NCBI GenBank assembly: GCA_916613615.1
Contig: OU744725.1
Location: 61,016,575-61,080,574 of the forward strand
From: Steromphala cineraria
Taxonomy: Eukaryota > Mollusca > Gastropoda > Trochida > Trochidae
DNA: 64,000 bases
Reading direction: 5' to 3'
The notes under the pieces are model-generated. The model was not told the DNA's origin. It worked only from the letters and a program-made list of their open reading frames with translations, and made no database searches. This document shows, in pieces, positions 12,331-23,439 of this stretch. The first letter of the stretch is position 1; every line of letters begins with the position of its first letter. A program made the translations under genes and the position numbers.

Positions 12331-12769
12331 TATTTGCTTGCACGATCTTACCTTGTCTTAGCCTATTTTGCAATTAAAGGACATCGATATAGATTCCATT
12401 GACAGGGTAAGGTAAAACGTTTTTGCGATAATGTGAAATCTGATTTAACGGTTAACTTAACCTGGAATTCTTCCACCAAAAGAACGATTCCACTGTTTCT
12501 AGTACAATTTTGGTATTTTACCAACAATACACCATTACAGATAAATGCACATCGGTATATGAAAGATCCAATCCAAAATGGATTAACTGAGATGAACGGA
12601 AAATAAATGTATAACTGAGACCCCATGGTAAACAATACGCCTATGCTTAATTTACTTTCTCTATCTGAGTCAACTATTATTTTTTCATTGCAATGAAAAC
12701 ACAATTTCCCTCTGAAAATCAAATTTACTCGAAAAAATCAACACGGTTTGAAATCATTTGAACCTGAAA
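12331..12769. other. Moderate-GC spacer
   Basis: A 119-codon frame on the minus strand (12363-12722) has no recognisable domain. No repeat is seen. It may belong to the neighbouring islands. Confidence 0.35.
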
Positions 12770-13110
12770 GCATTTAATAAAGTCTTGAGACCCCTTCCCG
12801 GCACGAGCAGAGCGCGTGCGGCCGGGTTTAGTAGCCTCGGGGTTACGAATTCCCCGAGTGGGGGCCAATTTCGTCTCTTATCATCAAATGGGGAACAATT
12901 TAGCATGGCACTAACCGATACACTTGGCTATCGTGCATAGCAGAGAGGTCGGGCAAGTGGCGGGAGTCCGTGAAGCCATTTGCCTCGAATTATGAACAAA
13001 TGAAACGCAGTTTGTGAAGTAGCGGCAAGAGGGGTTGTGACAGTGGCACAGATGGCGTCGAGAGTGGGGGGGAGGGAGGATGGGGGAGGGGGTCTGGCTC
13101 TTGTGGTTTT
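12770..13110. other. GC-rich island with two GC hairpins and a G-rich tail
   Basis: Two dyads lie close together: CCCGGC (12797-12802) with GCCGGG (12821-12826), and CTCGGGG (12836-12842) with CCCCGAG (12852-12858). Further on, CATTTGCC and ACAAATG flank an AATTATG core near 12978-13001. A G-run segment follows at 13055-13092. Composition and complexity suggest a conserved regulatory or structured-RNA element. A 60-codon open frame at 12758-12940 is not recognised. Confidence 0.4.
13055..13092 (+). other. G-rich tract with quadruplex potential
   Basis: Several runs of three or more G separated by one to four bases (GTGGGGGGGAGGGAGGATGG and onward). This fits the usual G-quadruplex pattern. 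The role is unknown. Confidence 0.6.
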
Positions 13111-14339
13111 ATCACTCGGCGACCACTGGTCATTAGCTGCTGATTGATTTGTTTAGACGTTGATATTGATATAAAATGATATAAATCTACGTTGGAAGTG
13201 CTGTTAATGATGATAGATTTTCATATACGGTATTGAGAACGAAACACGTATTTGGATAATTTTACTAAAAATAATAGAATTATTTCTTGAATTAAAGGCT
13301 TTTAAATTTAATCATAAAAATCTTCATTAATTTCATGATATTCAATTTGTTTACAAAAAAAATAAAATTAATTTAAAAAAATAATTATGATTATTACCTC
13401 GAACATATGGGGAATATCAAGTTTTCAAATTGTTTTATGGCGTCACAGATGACGATATAAGTTATAATTAAATTAATCAATACCACGCAAGAGATATTAA
13501 ATGGTTTCGTTCCTACTTGTGCTCTACTACAATTGTGGTTACGAATGAATAACATCGATTAAATAAAAATAGGATAGCTGCAACAATATCAATATCGACC
13601 ATTAAATGCTACATAATATCGACCACCTATTTTACAGTACTCAGTTCAGAAACACAGGAAGGTACGAGTGATTTAATCTGGTTTCAATGAGATTGCTCAG
13701 GAGGCATTATCTATGGTCTTCGTAGCTACGATTAGGACATTTCTGCATTTTCTCAAACCCGGTGTATTACTGGAGTATTTCTATAAATATCATCGAGCAT
13801 TATTCATTCTACACTAAGGCAACATAATCCGTCACATTAATTTACCTTAATTCTGTACCTTAGGAAATGTAAGGATTAGGTCACGGTTTAATTTCACTTA
13901 TTAAAAAGATATATGAATAAATCCAGCCACCGTGGCAAACAATAAGATATACCACTGTGATTGTTCAAGAAATATATTTCGTTTCCTTAGTGTCAATGAC
14001 ATGACTTCCTCACAGTCTATGCAATGTCCGGGCTTGTCAATAGCAGGAGAACTAGTGTATATATCACTTGGTATACAGAACTATAGGGGTGGATGTTTTA
14101 TTGCAAAGTAATCAATAATATTCATAATCTTAACGTGGTTTCATATCAAGGCTTGTGGGATTTCCTTGTTTTCTCTAGATTACTGTTTTTGTGTTGCTTT
14201 GTTCAAAAGAAATCTCACTGTCAAAAGAAGTATATATATGTCATTTCAGTTTAAAAATGCGGATACTCAACTTGATTTATATTGTCACTGTGCCAATCAT
14301 ACCTAAGTATTACTAGAGAATGAATTAAAGTGTTTGAGA
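13111..14339. other. AT-rich spacer
   Basis: No gene. 13620-13760 and 13930-14060 have slightly higher complexity. Nothing else is recognised. Confidence 0.4.
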
Positions 14340-14970
14340 ACAATCCAACGTAAAACGCGCCAGCGGTAAGAAATTGCCGGTTTAGTCAACGGGTAAAGAA
14401 CGCCAATGGTAAAATTATCAAAACTTCATATAAGTGATAATTTTATTTCAATATCGCTTGAGACCTCCTGCAACATCAACGCATGTTTGAACACGCTTAA
14501 TCGACCTGTTCAAACGTCATATGACGTTTCTCTAGTTACGTTGCCATCCCTCTCTTTAAGCAACCTGAATGTGCTACTGACACTAAATACCATGTCGTTC
14601 CCCGTCATCTGTGCAACAAACATAATCTACACTCACAAAACAACACTCATTGCCAATTTTGCAATAGCAAAGGCAGGACTTGTTTTTCAAAACGTCACCA
14701 TTTCTAGCAACGCTGAAGGGTCAAGGTCATCCCGGAGATCTACATTGTGTATGATTCTCCAAGCTCTCAATCTTCACAGCACTGACGACATGGGTCTACT
14801 CAACGCTGTTGCCGTCCTTGACGTTAGATTCTGATTGTGATATCTCATGTAGCGGTTGCAGTCCTCTTGGTTGCTGGTAACACGTTGTTCAGGACTTCAT
14901 GACATGTCTGATGTCAACCCTAATGCATGATACCCCTGGAAATTGGAGGAGAGAGCATGGAGCTGAACGG
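14340..14970. other. GC-richer block with 142-codon open frame and palindromes
   Basis: The plus strand is open from ATG at 14406 to the stop at 14834. The predicted product is Ser/Leu/Asn-rich, without a family I recognise. The reverse strand also reads for long stretches, so one-strand coding is not clear. The block contains the 18-bp palindrome AAACGTCATATGACGTTT (14512-14529), overlapped by an 8-bp dyad GTTTGAAC/GTTCAAAC (14485-14492 and 14508-14515). It could be a decayed or lineage-specific exon or a regulatory element. I cannot decide. Confidence 0.35.
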
Positions 14971-15416
14971 TGCTGCAATATTGGCTCCCGTGCTTCCCAT
15001 ATTGGTCATAGATATGTACCTCTCTCGCTGCTCATGGGTCCGACTATAATGTGTTTTGGTGACACGGAAACGTGTTAAAACGTCATCTGTGTACATATAA
15101 TCTGCACATGTATTATTGTTTTGAACAAGAACGTGTATCAGATGTATCAAGCCAAAGAACGTATCTCAACAAAAGCACTGTCACGTATGATTGTAACGAA
15201 CTGTTAATACAGCTTCTATACACTAATTAATGTACGTGTATGTGTGTATTTCAACACCATATGTAAACTGATATGAAAGTTGAAAACAGAAACCATATGA
15301 AAGGTCCAGGTAATATGATGGTAGTATCAGTTTAGAGATTGACAATCATAGAATGTCAGCTCCCTATGGTAGCTGGAAACAGCTGGGACTGGTCCTTGAT
15401 TGGGATGTAAATTGGA
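14971..15416. other. Spacer
   Basis: Moderate complexity, no feature recognised. There is a short TG-rich run near 15230-15250. Confidence 0.4.
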
Positions 15417-15439
15417 GTGATCGAGAAACAGTGTTTATT

Positions 15440-16145
15440 CCATATCTCTCTTACTCTTCTTGATCTCTCTCATTCTTCCTTTCCCTTCTTTCTCTCTCTC
15501 ATGCACACTCTCTATTTCTTTCATTCTCTCGCTCATTCACAATCTCTTTCTCTCTCACGCACTATAGCTAGCTCTTTCGCTCTCTCTCTGTCTCTCTCTC
15601 TGAATGGTTGCACCAACTTCTGTCTCTCTCAATCTCTCTTCATATTTCGCCCTCTTTCTCTTTGTGTCTTCACCGACATCTTTCTCCTACTATATTTCTC
15701 TCTTTTTCTCCATCGATATCTCTGTATCTGTCTCTCTTCGTCGTCTCTCTGCGTCTGTCTCTGTCTCTCTTCGTTTCTCTGTATCTCTGTCTGTATCTCT
15801 GTATCAACGTCAACGTCATATCCCTACCTGTCTCTATCTCTCTCTCTATCTTTCTTTCTCTCCATTGTTGTCCCAATGAATGCCTCTTCCCCTTGTCTCT
15901 CCCTCTCTCTGTCTACCTCAACCTCTCTCTATTTTATATGTCCTATATATTCCTGATGTCCACCCCTCTCACCCTCTTTTTCTTTCTTTATCTGTTTATC
16001 CCTTTCTGTTTATGACTCGCTCTCTCTTTCTCAATTGTATGTATCTCTCTCGCTCTCTCTTGTTCTCTTTATCTTTCCCACACTGTCTTTTTGTATGTCT
16101 ATATGTCCCTCTATCTCATTCTCTATCTTCTCTCTGTCCCATTCT
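15440..16145 (+). repeat. Long CT-rich polypyrimidine tract
   Basis: About 700 bp dominated by CTCT, TCTGTCTC and TTTCTCTC words on the plus strand (GAGA on the minus). Four overlapping long open frames in several phases encode only Ser/Leu/Phe-rich low-complexity peptides (or Arg/Glu-rich on the minus strand), as expected when stop codons are rare in such a tract. These are not genes. Such tracts can form triplex (H-DNA) structures and bind GAGA-type factors (general knowledge). Confidence 0.9.
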
Positions 16146-16469
16146 CTGTTATGCTACTACTTATAAAATATGCATTTTACTTAGTCAATCAAATTGTTAT
16201 CGAGACGATAAAAATACCGGCGTTATGATATAATATTTAACATTTATTATCATTTTTATTTAAAACAAAATTAAAATGTAATATTCCCAATAGATTATGT
16301 ATCGTTTCATTCAATAAACATTCAAGTTTACATTTTATATATATATCTAAATAAATATAAACCCCTTTGGTCATCCTGCGTTGAACTGTATCAAAAGCTT
16401 TTCAATCGTCACACACTGAAACGCGTGGTATATAGACGGTAGCTTTTCAACCACACACAAGCTTTGACA
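16146..16469. other. AT-rich spacer
   Basis: Includes a short TA-repeat run near 16333-16346. Nothing else is recognised. Confidence 0.5.
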
Positions 16470-16830
16470 CTTTGAAAATAGGAGACGGGATATTATATCA
16501 GGCTTCGCATTTCGTATAGCCCTTCTTTGTCGGTTGAACAAACGTAAACGCCTAGTATTAAGAAATGTTTTGTAAAGCCTCCGCTAATGTCAATCTAACG
16601 TCTTTGTGACTTTTATCTTCCACCAGGGGTATAAACGGATGCCACAAAATGCTAACCTTGGATTTCATTCAATCAAAACGTCTTTCATACGTCCATTGTG
16701 TCTGGCTTCAACACTGGGCTCACTTTAACACGCTTTTAAAGCTCCTTCGACTAGAACCGAATACCCGTCGGAGTTACCTGCCCTTGATTTCGTAGTGGTC
16801 GGGGCTATAAGTCAATCGGCATGTTTATTT
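16470..16830. other. GC-richer island, candidate conserved non-coding element
   Basis: High-complexity sequence with a SOX-like CCATTGTGTC near 16693, CAAACGTAAACGCC near 16539 and a HOX-like GGGGTATAAACGG near 16626. It has no open frame of note and contrasts with the AT-rich 16830-17200 that follows. Confidence 0.35.
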
Positions 16831-17889
16831 AGGTGTCGAATACTTTAAAAAAAAGTTTTTTAAAGTAATTAGATGAAAAAAAAATTGAAAATTTATTTTT
16901 GTGTTTGAATACACCATGATATGTGAGTGAGTGAGGTAATAGGCCATCGGCTATGTTCCATAATATGAAGGAATATAATGGAATGATAATTGTTTCACAA
17001 ACAAACAAACTTCTCTTATGTGCTCTACCTGTATTCATTACTATTTTCTCGTTTGAATGAAATTGATTTACCATCACCTACAAGAAATAGAGTTCAGTTT
17101 AACTCAGACATTTACAAATGTAAATCACTGATTGTTCAAGGTGGATCATGTTTCACGACTGAAAACAAAGCATGAAATACCGTTTTGTAGACATCAAAGA
17201 CGTGATCAGTTTAATGTGCCATTGTGGCCGACGTACATAAATATTCACAAATTAGAGCATCGTGATAAATAAAAATGAGCATACAACGCGCAGGTATAGC
17301 GAACCAATCAGATTGCACTCCTGCTGTTCGCTCATATGGTTGGGATCACAATTAGCGCATTTTCCCGGAATTTCTTCCTCACTGCTGATTTTATAACCAC
17401 ATGTTTTTCTTCTTCACATTAAAATCCATTTTTAAATTTTCAAGTAGTTTATTGCATTTTAATTCCACATACCTCCAGACTCTTGTCATTTTGTCATAGT
17501 AAACGTAGCCATGGGAAAGGGATATATTGAATTTCTCAACATAAACAGTTAATAGCAGCCCTACGTCCAATGCCAAGATGTTCTAAAGTGAAAAATAATG
17601 AATCTTTCGAATCTTAAATATTGAATATCAGGGTCGTCATGTACAATGCATAGATCATAATTGAAAACGCTGAAAATGGTGTAAATGTTGACCGAGCACT
17701 GGTCTTAATTATTTAGGCTAATAGTTTTATATTGTAGTTGATGCATCAACTTTACCTCCGATATAACCTAACCCGAGTGAGAAATTAAGTCAAAGAATAT
17801 ATTTCAGCATATAGAAAAGATGGATTTTTTGGACACTTTTTTGTTAATTTATTTTGTTATATTTGCATGAAATTCTTCAACTATATTGA
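16831..17889. other. AT-rich spacer
   Basis: No gene or clear repeat. 17215-17390 is more complex (CAATTAGCGCATTTTCCCGG near 17350) and could be a small regulatory element. Confidence 0.4.
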
Positions 17890-19240
17890 GTGTCTTCTAA
17901 ATTTAACGGATATCCAGAATTGGCCCCCTATGATTTCGTTTCAACAAATATATATCGCGCTGTAACCGTTCCTTTAAGGTTAATAACCAACCCTTTTGGG
18001 ACCCGGTACCACCTGCACCTTGCCTGCAGGCTAGACTAAGGTGTCCCAAGTCTCCAAAGTAATTATCAATTATCGACGCTGTAATTAACAATGTTGGTAA
18101 AAGTCTCATTTACGAGAAAAAGACAATTACAACTTATCGATATAAACCCCATTAAACTACATTTATGGAACGCTCCCTCGTGGAAATACATTCAAAGCGT
18201 CGTTAATATCATTCAGTAGATATTTAATAGCCCGGGAAACTTAATATCCCGTAAATTCATCAAAAGATGAAATTATATTCCATTTAATAAAACACCTCGG
18301 CTTTATTGCTCGGTCATGTACAATAAACGTCAGAAAGTTTATAAAACGTTAATCCTGGAAGTGAAGTGTCCCTTCTTCCAACGTAATCGTCCATCAAGGC
18401 CATGGGCCTCTGGTCTAATCTCCCAGAACCTGGGTGTGTACGGGAGGGTGTCTAGTTGAATTAAATAGGGAAAAAGCAACGGGGTAGCAAACACCCTTGT
18501 CGGCCTCCTATTCTACCTACACAAATACAAGAAATACTTGCCGAACAAATGAAACCTAAATGTGTTACGCCATTCTCGCTATCTTTGGACTCATGCGGAT
18601 TCTTTAATCTAGTGTATCTTGGCGATACTGACCGAACAATTTGCAATCGCGTACCCTGCGAAGAAGCGTTGCCTCTTTCATGAGTGTTGTTGGGTAGGGC
18701 CCACAGCGATATGGCTTTAGTATCCTTCTTCATGAGACGGTATCCCGGCCTGTCGTGGTCTCCCTGTGACGGCATTTCAATAGAGATCGTCGGCCCATAA
18801 AGAATGTTTCATGCTTTATTGGCCGTAAACCATCCCCTTGTGAGAAAACAGGCAAGTAAGGCACAAAAATATCGCGAGATGTGAAGATGCGACGGAAGAG
18901 CCATGACGTTAAGATAAGGTGATAGTTTGTCCTCTCAGCTATTCGACAAGGGTCTGTCTGTCTGTGTGTCTGTCGCTCTACACTTGACTACCCCTACTCA
19001 TCCTACCAGCGTTCGACATTGTATCATCAGATATGCGATCCCCGGCTGATTATTTCGCCACCTTCGCGGGGAACCCATTCACAAGACATAATGCAGCTAA
19101 ACTGATACTTCTAACGTTGCTTGACTTCACATGATGTACTGTAGGCTTGAATTCGAACTCGTTACAACTTGCCGCCATTTCCAGCATTCCGTTGCCTGCT
19201 TGAGTCCTTGTCGGTCTTTAGACCAGCGGAAGGGTTTAAC
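17890..19240. other. Large GC-richer island series, candidate conserved non-coding elements
   Basis: An almost continuous run of high-complexity sequence. The first part has paired homeodomain-type sites: GTAATTATCAATTATCG at about 18059 and GTAATTAACAATG at 18081. A second part, 18180-18360, has TTTAATAGCCCGGGAAAC and CCATTTAATAAAAC. A third part covers 18380-19230, with short runs of TCTG near 18950-18970. Open frames here (up to 104 codons, minus strand 18461-18775) are not recognisable proteins. Co-occurring TAATTA, SOX-like ACAATG and caudal/HOX-like AATAAA words fit an enhancer cluster. This is inference. Confidence 0.4.
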
Positions 19241-20313
19241 TAATGAATTAAAAACAATTGATCAGGCTTGCTGAATTAACACTTCCGATAATTCATTTCA
19301 TTGTTTTACGAGTTTACGTTGTAGCAATTTGATGTATGGAGAGGGTTTGCACTGTCCAATTTCGTTTTTTCTCCTCTCTTAATTTACTCAATGTCGTCTG
19401 CCGAATGACAAGTAATCGTTGGGAGGAAAAAGCGTGTGATGGATACGGCTTTTAAAGATGCTTCCCATTGGAAAGAGTGCTTTCTCGTCGGTTTAAAAGC
19501 TGAAAAAGATCCTTCTGCTGGTCGAGGGCTAAACACATGTACTTTAACCCTTTGCCGTCCAAGGAACATCATTAGTTCAACTAAACAATAACTTAAGTTT
19601 CCATATAGGCGCAAGAGTATTTGATGTGGATTTAACGAATTTGTTGAAATTGTTTGTGAAATATGAAATACATTTTAAATATCAAATCAATTGTGTTTAT
19701 TCATGATGTTTTATGTCTACTTGTTAACATTGACGATTGTCATTGATATCTTTCAACGCTTTTTTGTTTTACTTCATTAGTTATGAGAAAATGATAAGAA
19801 TATTCAAGAATCTGATAATTCTATGTTAAAATATCGAGTAAAATGGGGCATAAAATGAAAATTCATATTCATATGTTAAAAATGTAATCTTTCAAAACTT
19901 CAAAATTGATATGTTTAAACTCAAATCAAGGATGTAAGTATTAAGATAAGAATGTAACTAATCTCAAACCTAGATTCTAAATATGTACAACTGAAAAGGT
20001 CTTAAATATCTAAATATGTATTTAAAATTAATGCAAAAATAACCGCCATATCTTTTGTTACTATTTTGATATAAGCAAAGACAAACTTTAGAAAAGTACA
20101 TGTAAATTTATCTTACGTCTTAAATTGTAGTGCTTTGGTTAAAACCTTGACCTTTAAATATGTTCTTTAAAATTTTAATATATGTGCTTTTAAATGCTCA
20201 GTCAGTAATCTGATTCAATTCTTTTTTCAATAACATATTCCTCCTCTGAAAATGATATGGAGAAGAACAACTAATTTTGTGGTTAAAAAGAGTCATTAAT
20301 CTGCTACTTATAT
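19241..20313. other. Small island then AT-rich spacer
   Basis: 19380-19620 is moderately GC-rich and complex (possible small regulatory element). 19620-20310 is very AT-rich with no recognisable feature. Confidence 0.4.
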
Positions 20314-20435
20314 AAGGACGAATATTTTATGGATAACAACTTCTTTATTCTGAGTATGAAAACGACACAAGAAGCTGTATCGAAACGTCGTGTACTCAGC
20401 ATAAAAAAGTTGTTATCCATAAAATATTCGTCCTT
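20314..20435 (+). mobile_element. Penelope-like inverted repeat with decayed hammerhead-like core
   Basis: Arms of about 43 bp (20314-20356 and 20393-20435) are near-perfect inverted repeats. Between them lies a segment with CGAAACGTC at 20381-20389, preceded by a 5-bp stem (ACGAC 20362-20366 with GTCGT 20387-20391) and extended by GAGTA 20352-20356 with TACTC 20393-20397. GAAAC-GTC next to a closing stem, followed downstream by AAAAAGTTGTTATCC, is the layout of the minimal type I hammerhead motifs reported in Penelope-like retroelement termini (family knowledge). The conserved CUGANGA strand is not present intact, so self-cleavage is unlikely. No reverse transcriptase remnant is found nearby. 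Confidence 0.55.
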
Positions 20436-20989
20436 ATTTGACTTCCAACTTATAAATGCCACTCAAAGACTGTTACTTATAGTTTTAAAACTAGTGCACC
20501 ATTTAAATCAAGTGGTATGATAAATTCCCAATGGAAGTCACATGTTGTATCAGCGATGCATTCTCTTCTGTCCTGCACATAAGCACAATATCTCACACAC
20601 GGAAAAGCACAGTAGAACCATTAAAGGGACACTCAAACAAACATGGCCCGATCCCATTCAAGAGTTTTCGTGAGAAATGAAAGACAAGGAACTAGCTAAA
20701 AAGAAGGTCCACAAATACGCGTCTTAATAGCCCCTCTTTATCAGTATCAATCAGCGATCAGTAGGGTTGTGAATGGTACAAAGTACAATATAGTATCACT
20801 TCGTAAAGCTGTCAATCAAAGACGCCTTCTTCTCAACAATAAGTCGCTTTATCAACAAATGTCTAAACCCTTACAAAGTAGCTCGGAATACTGACATCTA
20901 TAGTATACGTTCATTCTTCCATTGACGAAACATGCAAGCTGTACTGGGTGTCAATCACTACAGGAAATGTACAAGGTATTTTATTGTCC
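20436..20989. other. Spacer with one possible transposon end
   Basis: CATTAAAGGGACACTCAAAC at about 20621-20640 resembles one terminus of TTAA-type elements common in aquatic invertebrates, but no matching opposite terminus is found nearby. The bases just after the inverted repeat (20436-20480) may still belong to the Penelope-like element. Confidence 0.3.
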
Positions 20990-22130
20990 TTTTAACGGGT
21001 AATCTATTTCTTATGTGAAAGAAATCACCAAAGGCTGGCGTTTAACACAGGTTCTTAAGTCAAGTGTTTGAACGGTTAGTTTACCTTCGAGGTTCACTGA
21101 CCAGCTAAGGCAATAGGGCAGGCAGGGATCGCTTCTCACTCCCTCGTTGTTATTATTATTGACAAGTGTAGTGAAAATGCTGGAAATATCGCCATTAAGG
21201 AGGTGAAGTGAATGAAAATATTCTCACATGTGGGACTAGTTTCACGTGATCAAATATTGTTTTTACATTATTATGATTATGAGAGAAAGTTATTAAAGAA
21301 GTAAACTTAAACTTTTTCGAGTCAAAGATCACAACGAATAAAGCGACTCAAGCAACCTGTTCAGTTCTGATCACCTATTTTTAAAATCAACACAATCTAT
21401 CATTTTTGAAAAGGGTAAGTCTTCAATGGGTTCATATCAAACCCTACGTCGAAAGTTTGCTCCTTCGCCGTAAAATTGATATAAAAATCCCGCTGTTAAT
21501 GTTCAACATTTTGAATGTCCACAATGACTTTCGAATTTGCGTGGAGTCTATATCCAAATCGTAATAGAAGAGCATTAATGTAGACTCAATTTCAGGCTAA
21601 TTTGATGTGAAATAACCGAGACATTTTGCCGAATACAAAACTATTTCTATAAGCTTTAAATGTAAACTTTAATTTGACGCCATACTGTGCGTAGCATCCT
21701 ATATAAACAGGTAATACCGCGTGTGCGATTCTGTTGTATTGCGAACACGAACATCGCTCTATTCGTCTAGACGGACGAATCAAATGCCACATCAGAGAGA
21801 AGGCGAATAAAACAGCCCTACGGGATGGAATATAGAAAGCTCATGGCTGACTTTTCGAAATTTTAATTTCCAAATAGTCAGGTCCGGTGTAATTCGCCTG
21901 TCGGCATAAAGAAAGCTAACATATGGGATGTAATCCCTCCCGGAAAGATACTGGGTAGGCACAGCATGAGAAAAATAACTTTAAACCAATTTATCGTTTC
22001 TTCACAATCCAGGTGGTCTCGTGACGTCATAATCATGTCACGTGATGTTTTCACTAGGTTATTTCGGTTTACTTAGTAATTGCGAAAGCTTGAAGGGAAT
22101 TTTATCCAGATAACCAATGGGGAAAAATAT
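20990..22130. other. Series of small GC-richer islands
   Basis: Segments 21050-21260, 21410-21560 and 21690-22130 are of higher complexity than their surroundings. TCACGTGA occurs at 21242-21249 and again at 22038-22045. No open frame resembles a protein. Confidence 0.35.
22022..22045. promoter_or_regulatory. CRE palindrome beside TCACGTGA E-box
   Basis: TGACGTCA (22022-22029) is followed 8 bp later by TCACGTGA (22038-22045). These are the consensus palindromes for CREB/ATF bZIP and for bHLH-ZIP (TFE/MiT, USF type) factors respectively. No gene start is visible, so a distal element is the more likely reading. Confidence 0.45.
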
Positions 22131-23439
22131 GTTTTGATTTGAGTATTTTAAAAGGTATAAATGAAAAAATGTTGGACAAGGAAAGTAAACTAAAGAACTC
22201 ATGGAAATAGAAATAAAATGGAATTTGACGTTTATTTCTTTATTACTCGACTAATGTAAGTAATTTTTACAGCTTTAAGTTTTTCCCAACTATGCCTTAA
22301 GAAATCATTGCAAAAAATATATTTTGAATTGCCTTTGTCCAGGTAAAACTGCCCAAAATTTGCATGTTTTCAATACATTTGGAAAGCTGCTATAGCTTAC
22401 GTCACTTTCAAATTCATTATTCTCTATTCACCACCGACGGTGGTACAAGAGCATAAATATACATACAAGCAAAATAGATATATACAATGTGTGTGACGAT
22501 GAAGCTGCAACTCTCTTTTCACTTGAATTTGCAGTTGCACGTGCGTTGCCACAGCAACTCTGCAATTGATAACAAAAATTATGAATGAACTCGTGAGAAT
22601 AGTTGTTTGTAACAAGCGTTTATGACTGTAAAGGAGACCACGTTCTTTTTCATACTTTTTATGAATTTTCAAATCATTTAAGATATGAAAAGAAGGGGAC
22701 ATAAGATATCAATTGAAATTATTGTACATTAAACAATGTATTTTAGCGGACGGTAGAGATTACAGCTCATTTACATACTTTAGCTTGCATCAGAAACATC
22801 AATTTCGAAGCGTGAAAATGACACGTTTTTCTCTCCTGTAAATTCATATATTTCGGGGGATTTTACAAAAACTCTCTGTTCGGAAAAACCATTGTGAATG
22901 AATATTAAAAAATCTAAATATTAAATTATTTCTAAATATAGAAATAATCGACAAAAAGCATTTTATTTCTATTTCCGTGCGTACTATACTTACTTGTGAA
23001 TGAGAATTAACGCGCATAAATAGGCACAAATCTATGTGAAGTTAATACCATAAATATATCAATATCAAATCAACTATAACTAATGTCGAAATTAAAACAA
23101 TTCTGTCATTAAAGAGCATCAAAATACTTGCAAAATCAGTTAAAACACGAGTCTTTCCAAATCCATAACAAAAACACCGGCCTTAAACTAAAGAAGGAAA
23201 TTATCATAAATCTCAGAGAAGTTCCTTTCACAATCGCCAATATTGAATTATCGTTCTATTGTAAAAAGAAAAATTATATTTGGTTGCCGAGACTACCCAG
23301 TTATTGCATTGGGAACATCTGTGGACCATCACGGAGCCTCGAATCGATTCCGATCGTGAGACGAATGAGTTACGGAAGAAGACGAAGACCTGCGGTACTT
23401 CCACTGATCTTTTTCGAATGAAATTAATTTCTCAATTTT
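22131..23439. other. AT-rich spacer
   Basis: No gene or repeat recognised. 22410-22640 has somewhat higher complexity with a 92-codon minus-strand frame lacking any known motif. 23128-23421 has two overlapping open frames in different phases with no recognisable domain. Confidence 0.4.

Noticed and set aside
15417..16233. Several overlapping long frames in the CT-rich tract
   Set aside because: They are low-complexity Ser/Leu/Phe peptides in multiple phases, caused by the lack of stop codons in polypyrimidine sequence.
20622..20760. A further complete TTAA element
   Set aside because: Only one plausible terminus (TTAAAGGGACAC) is visible. No matching opposite end lies within range.
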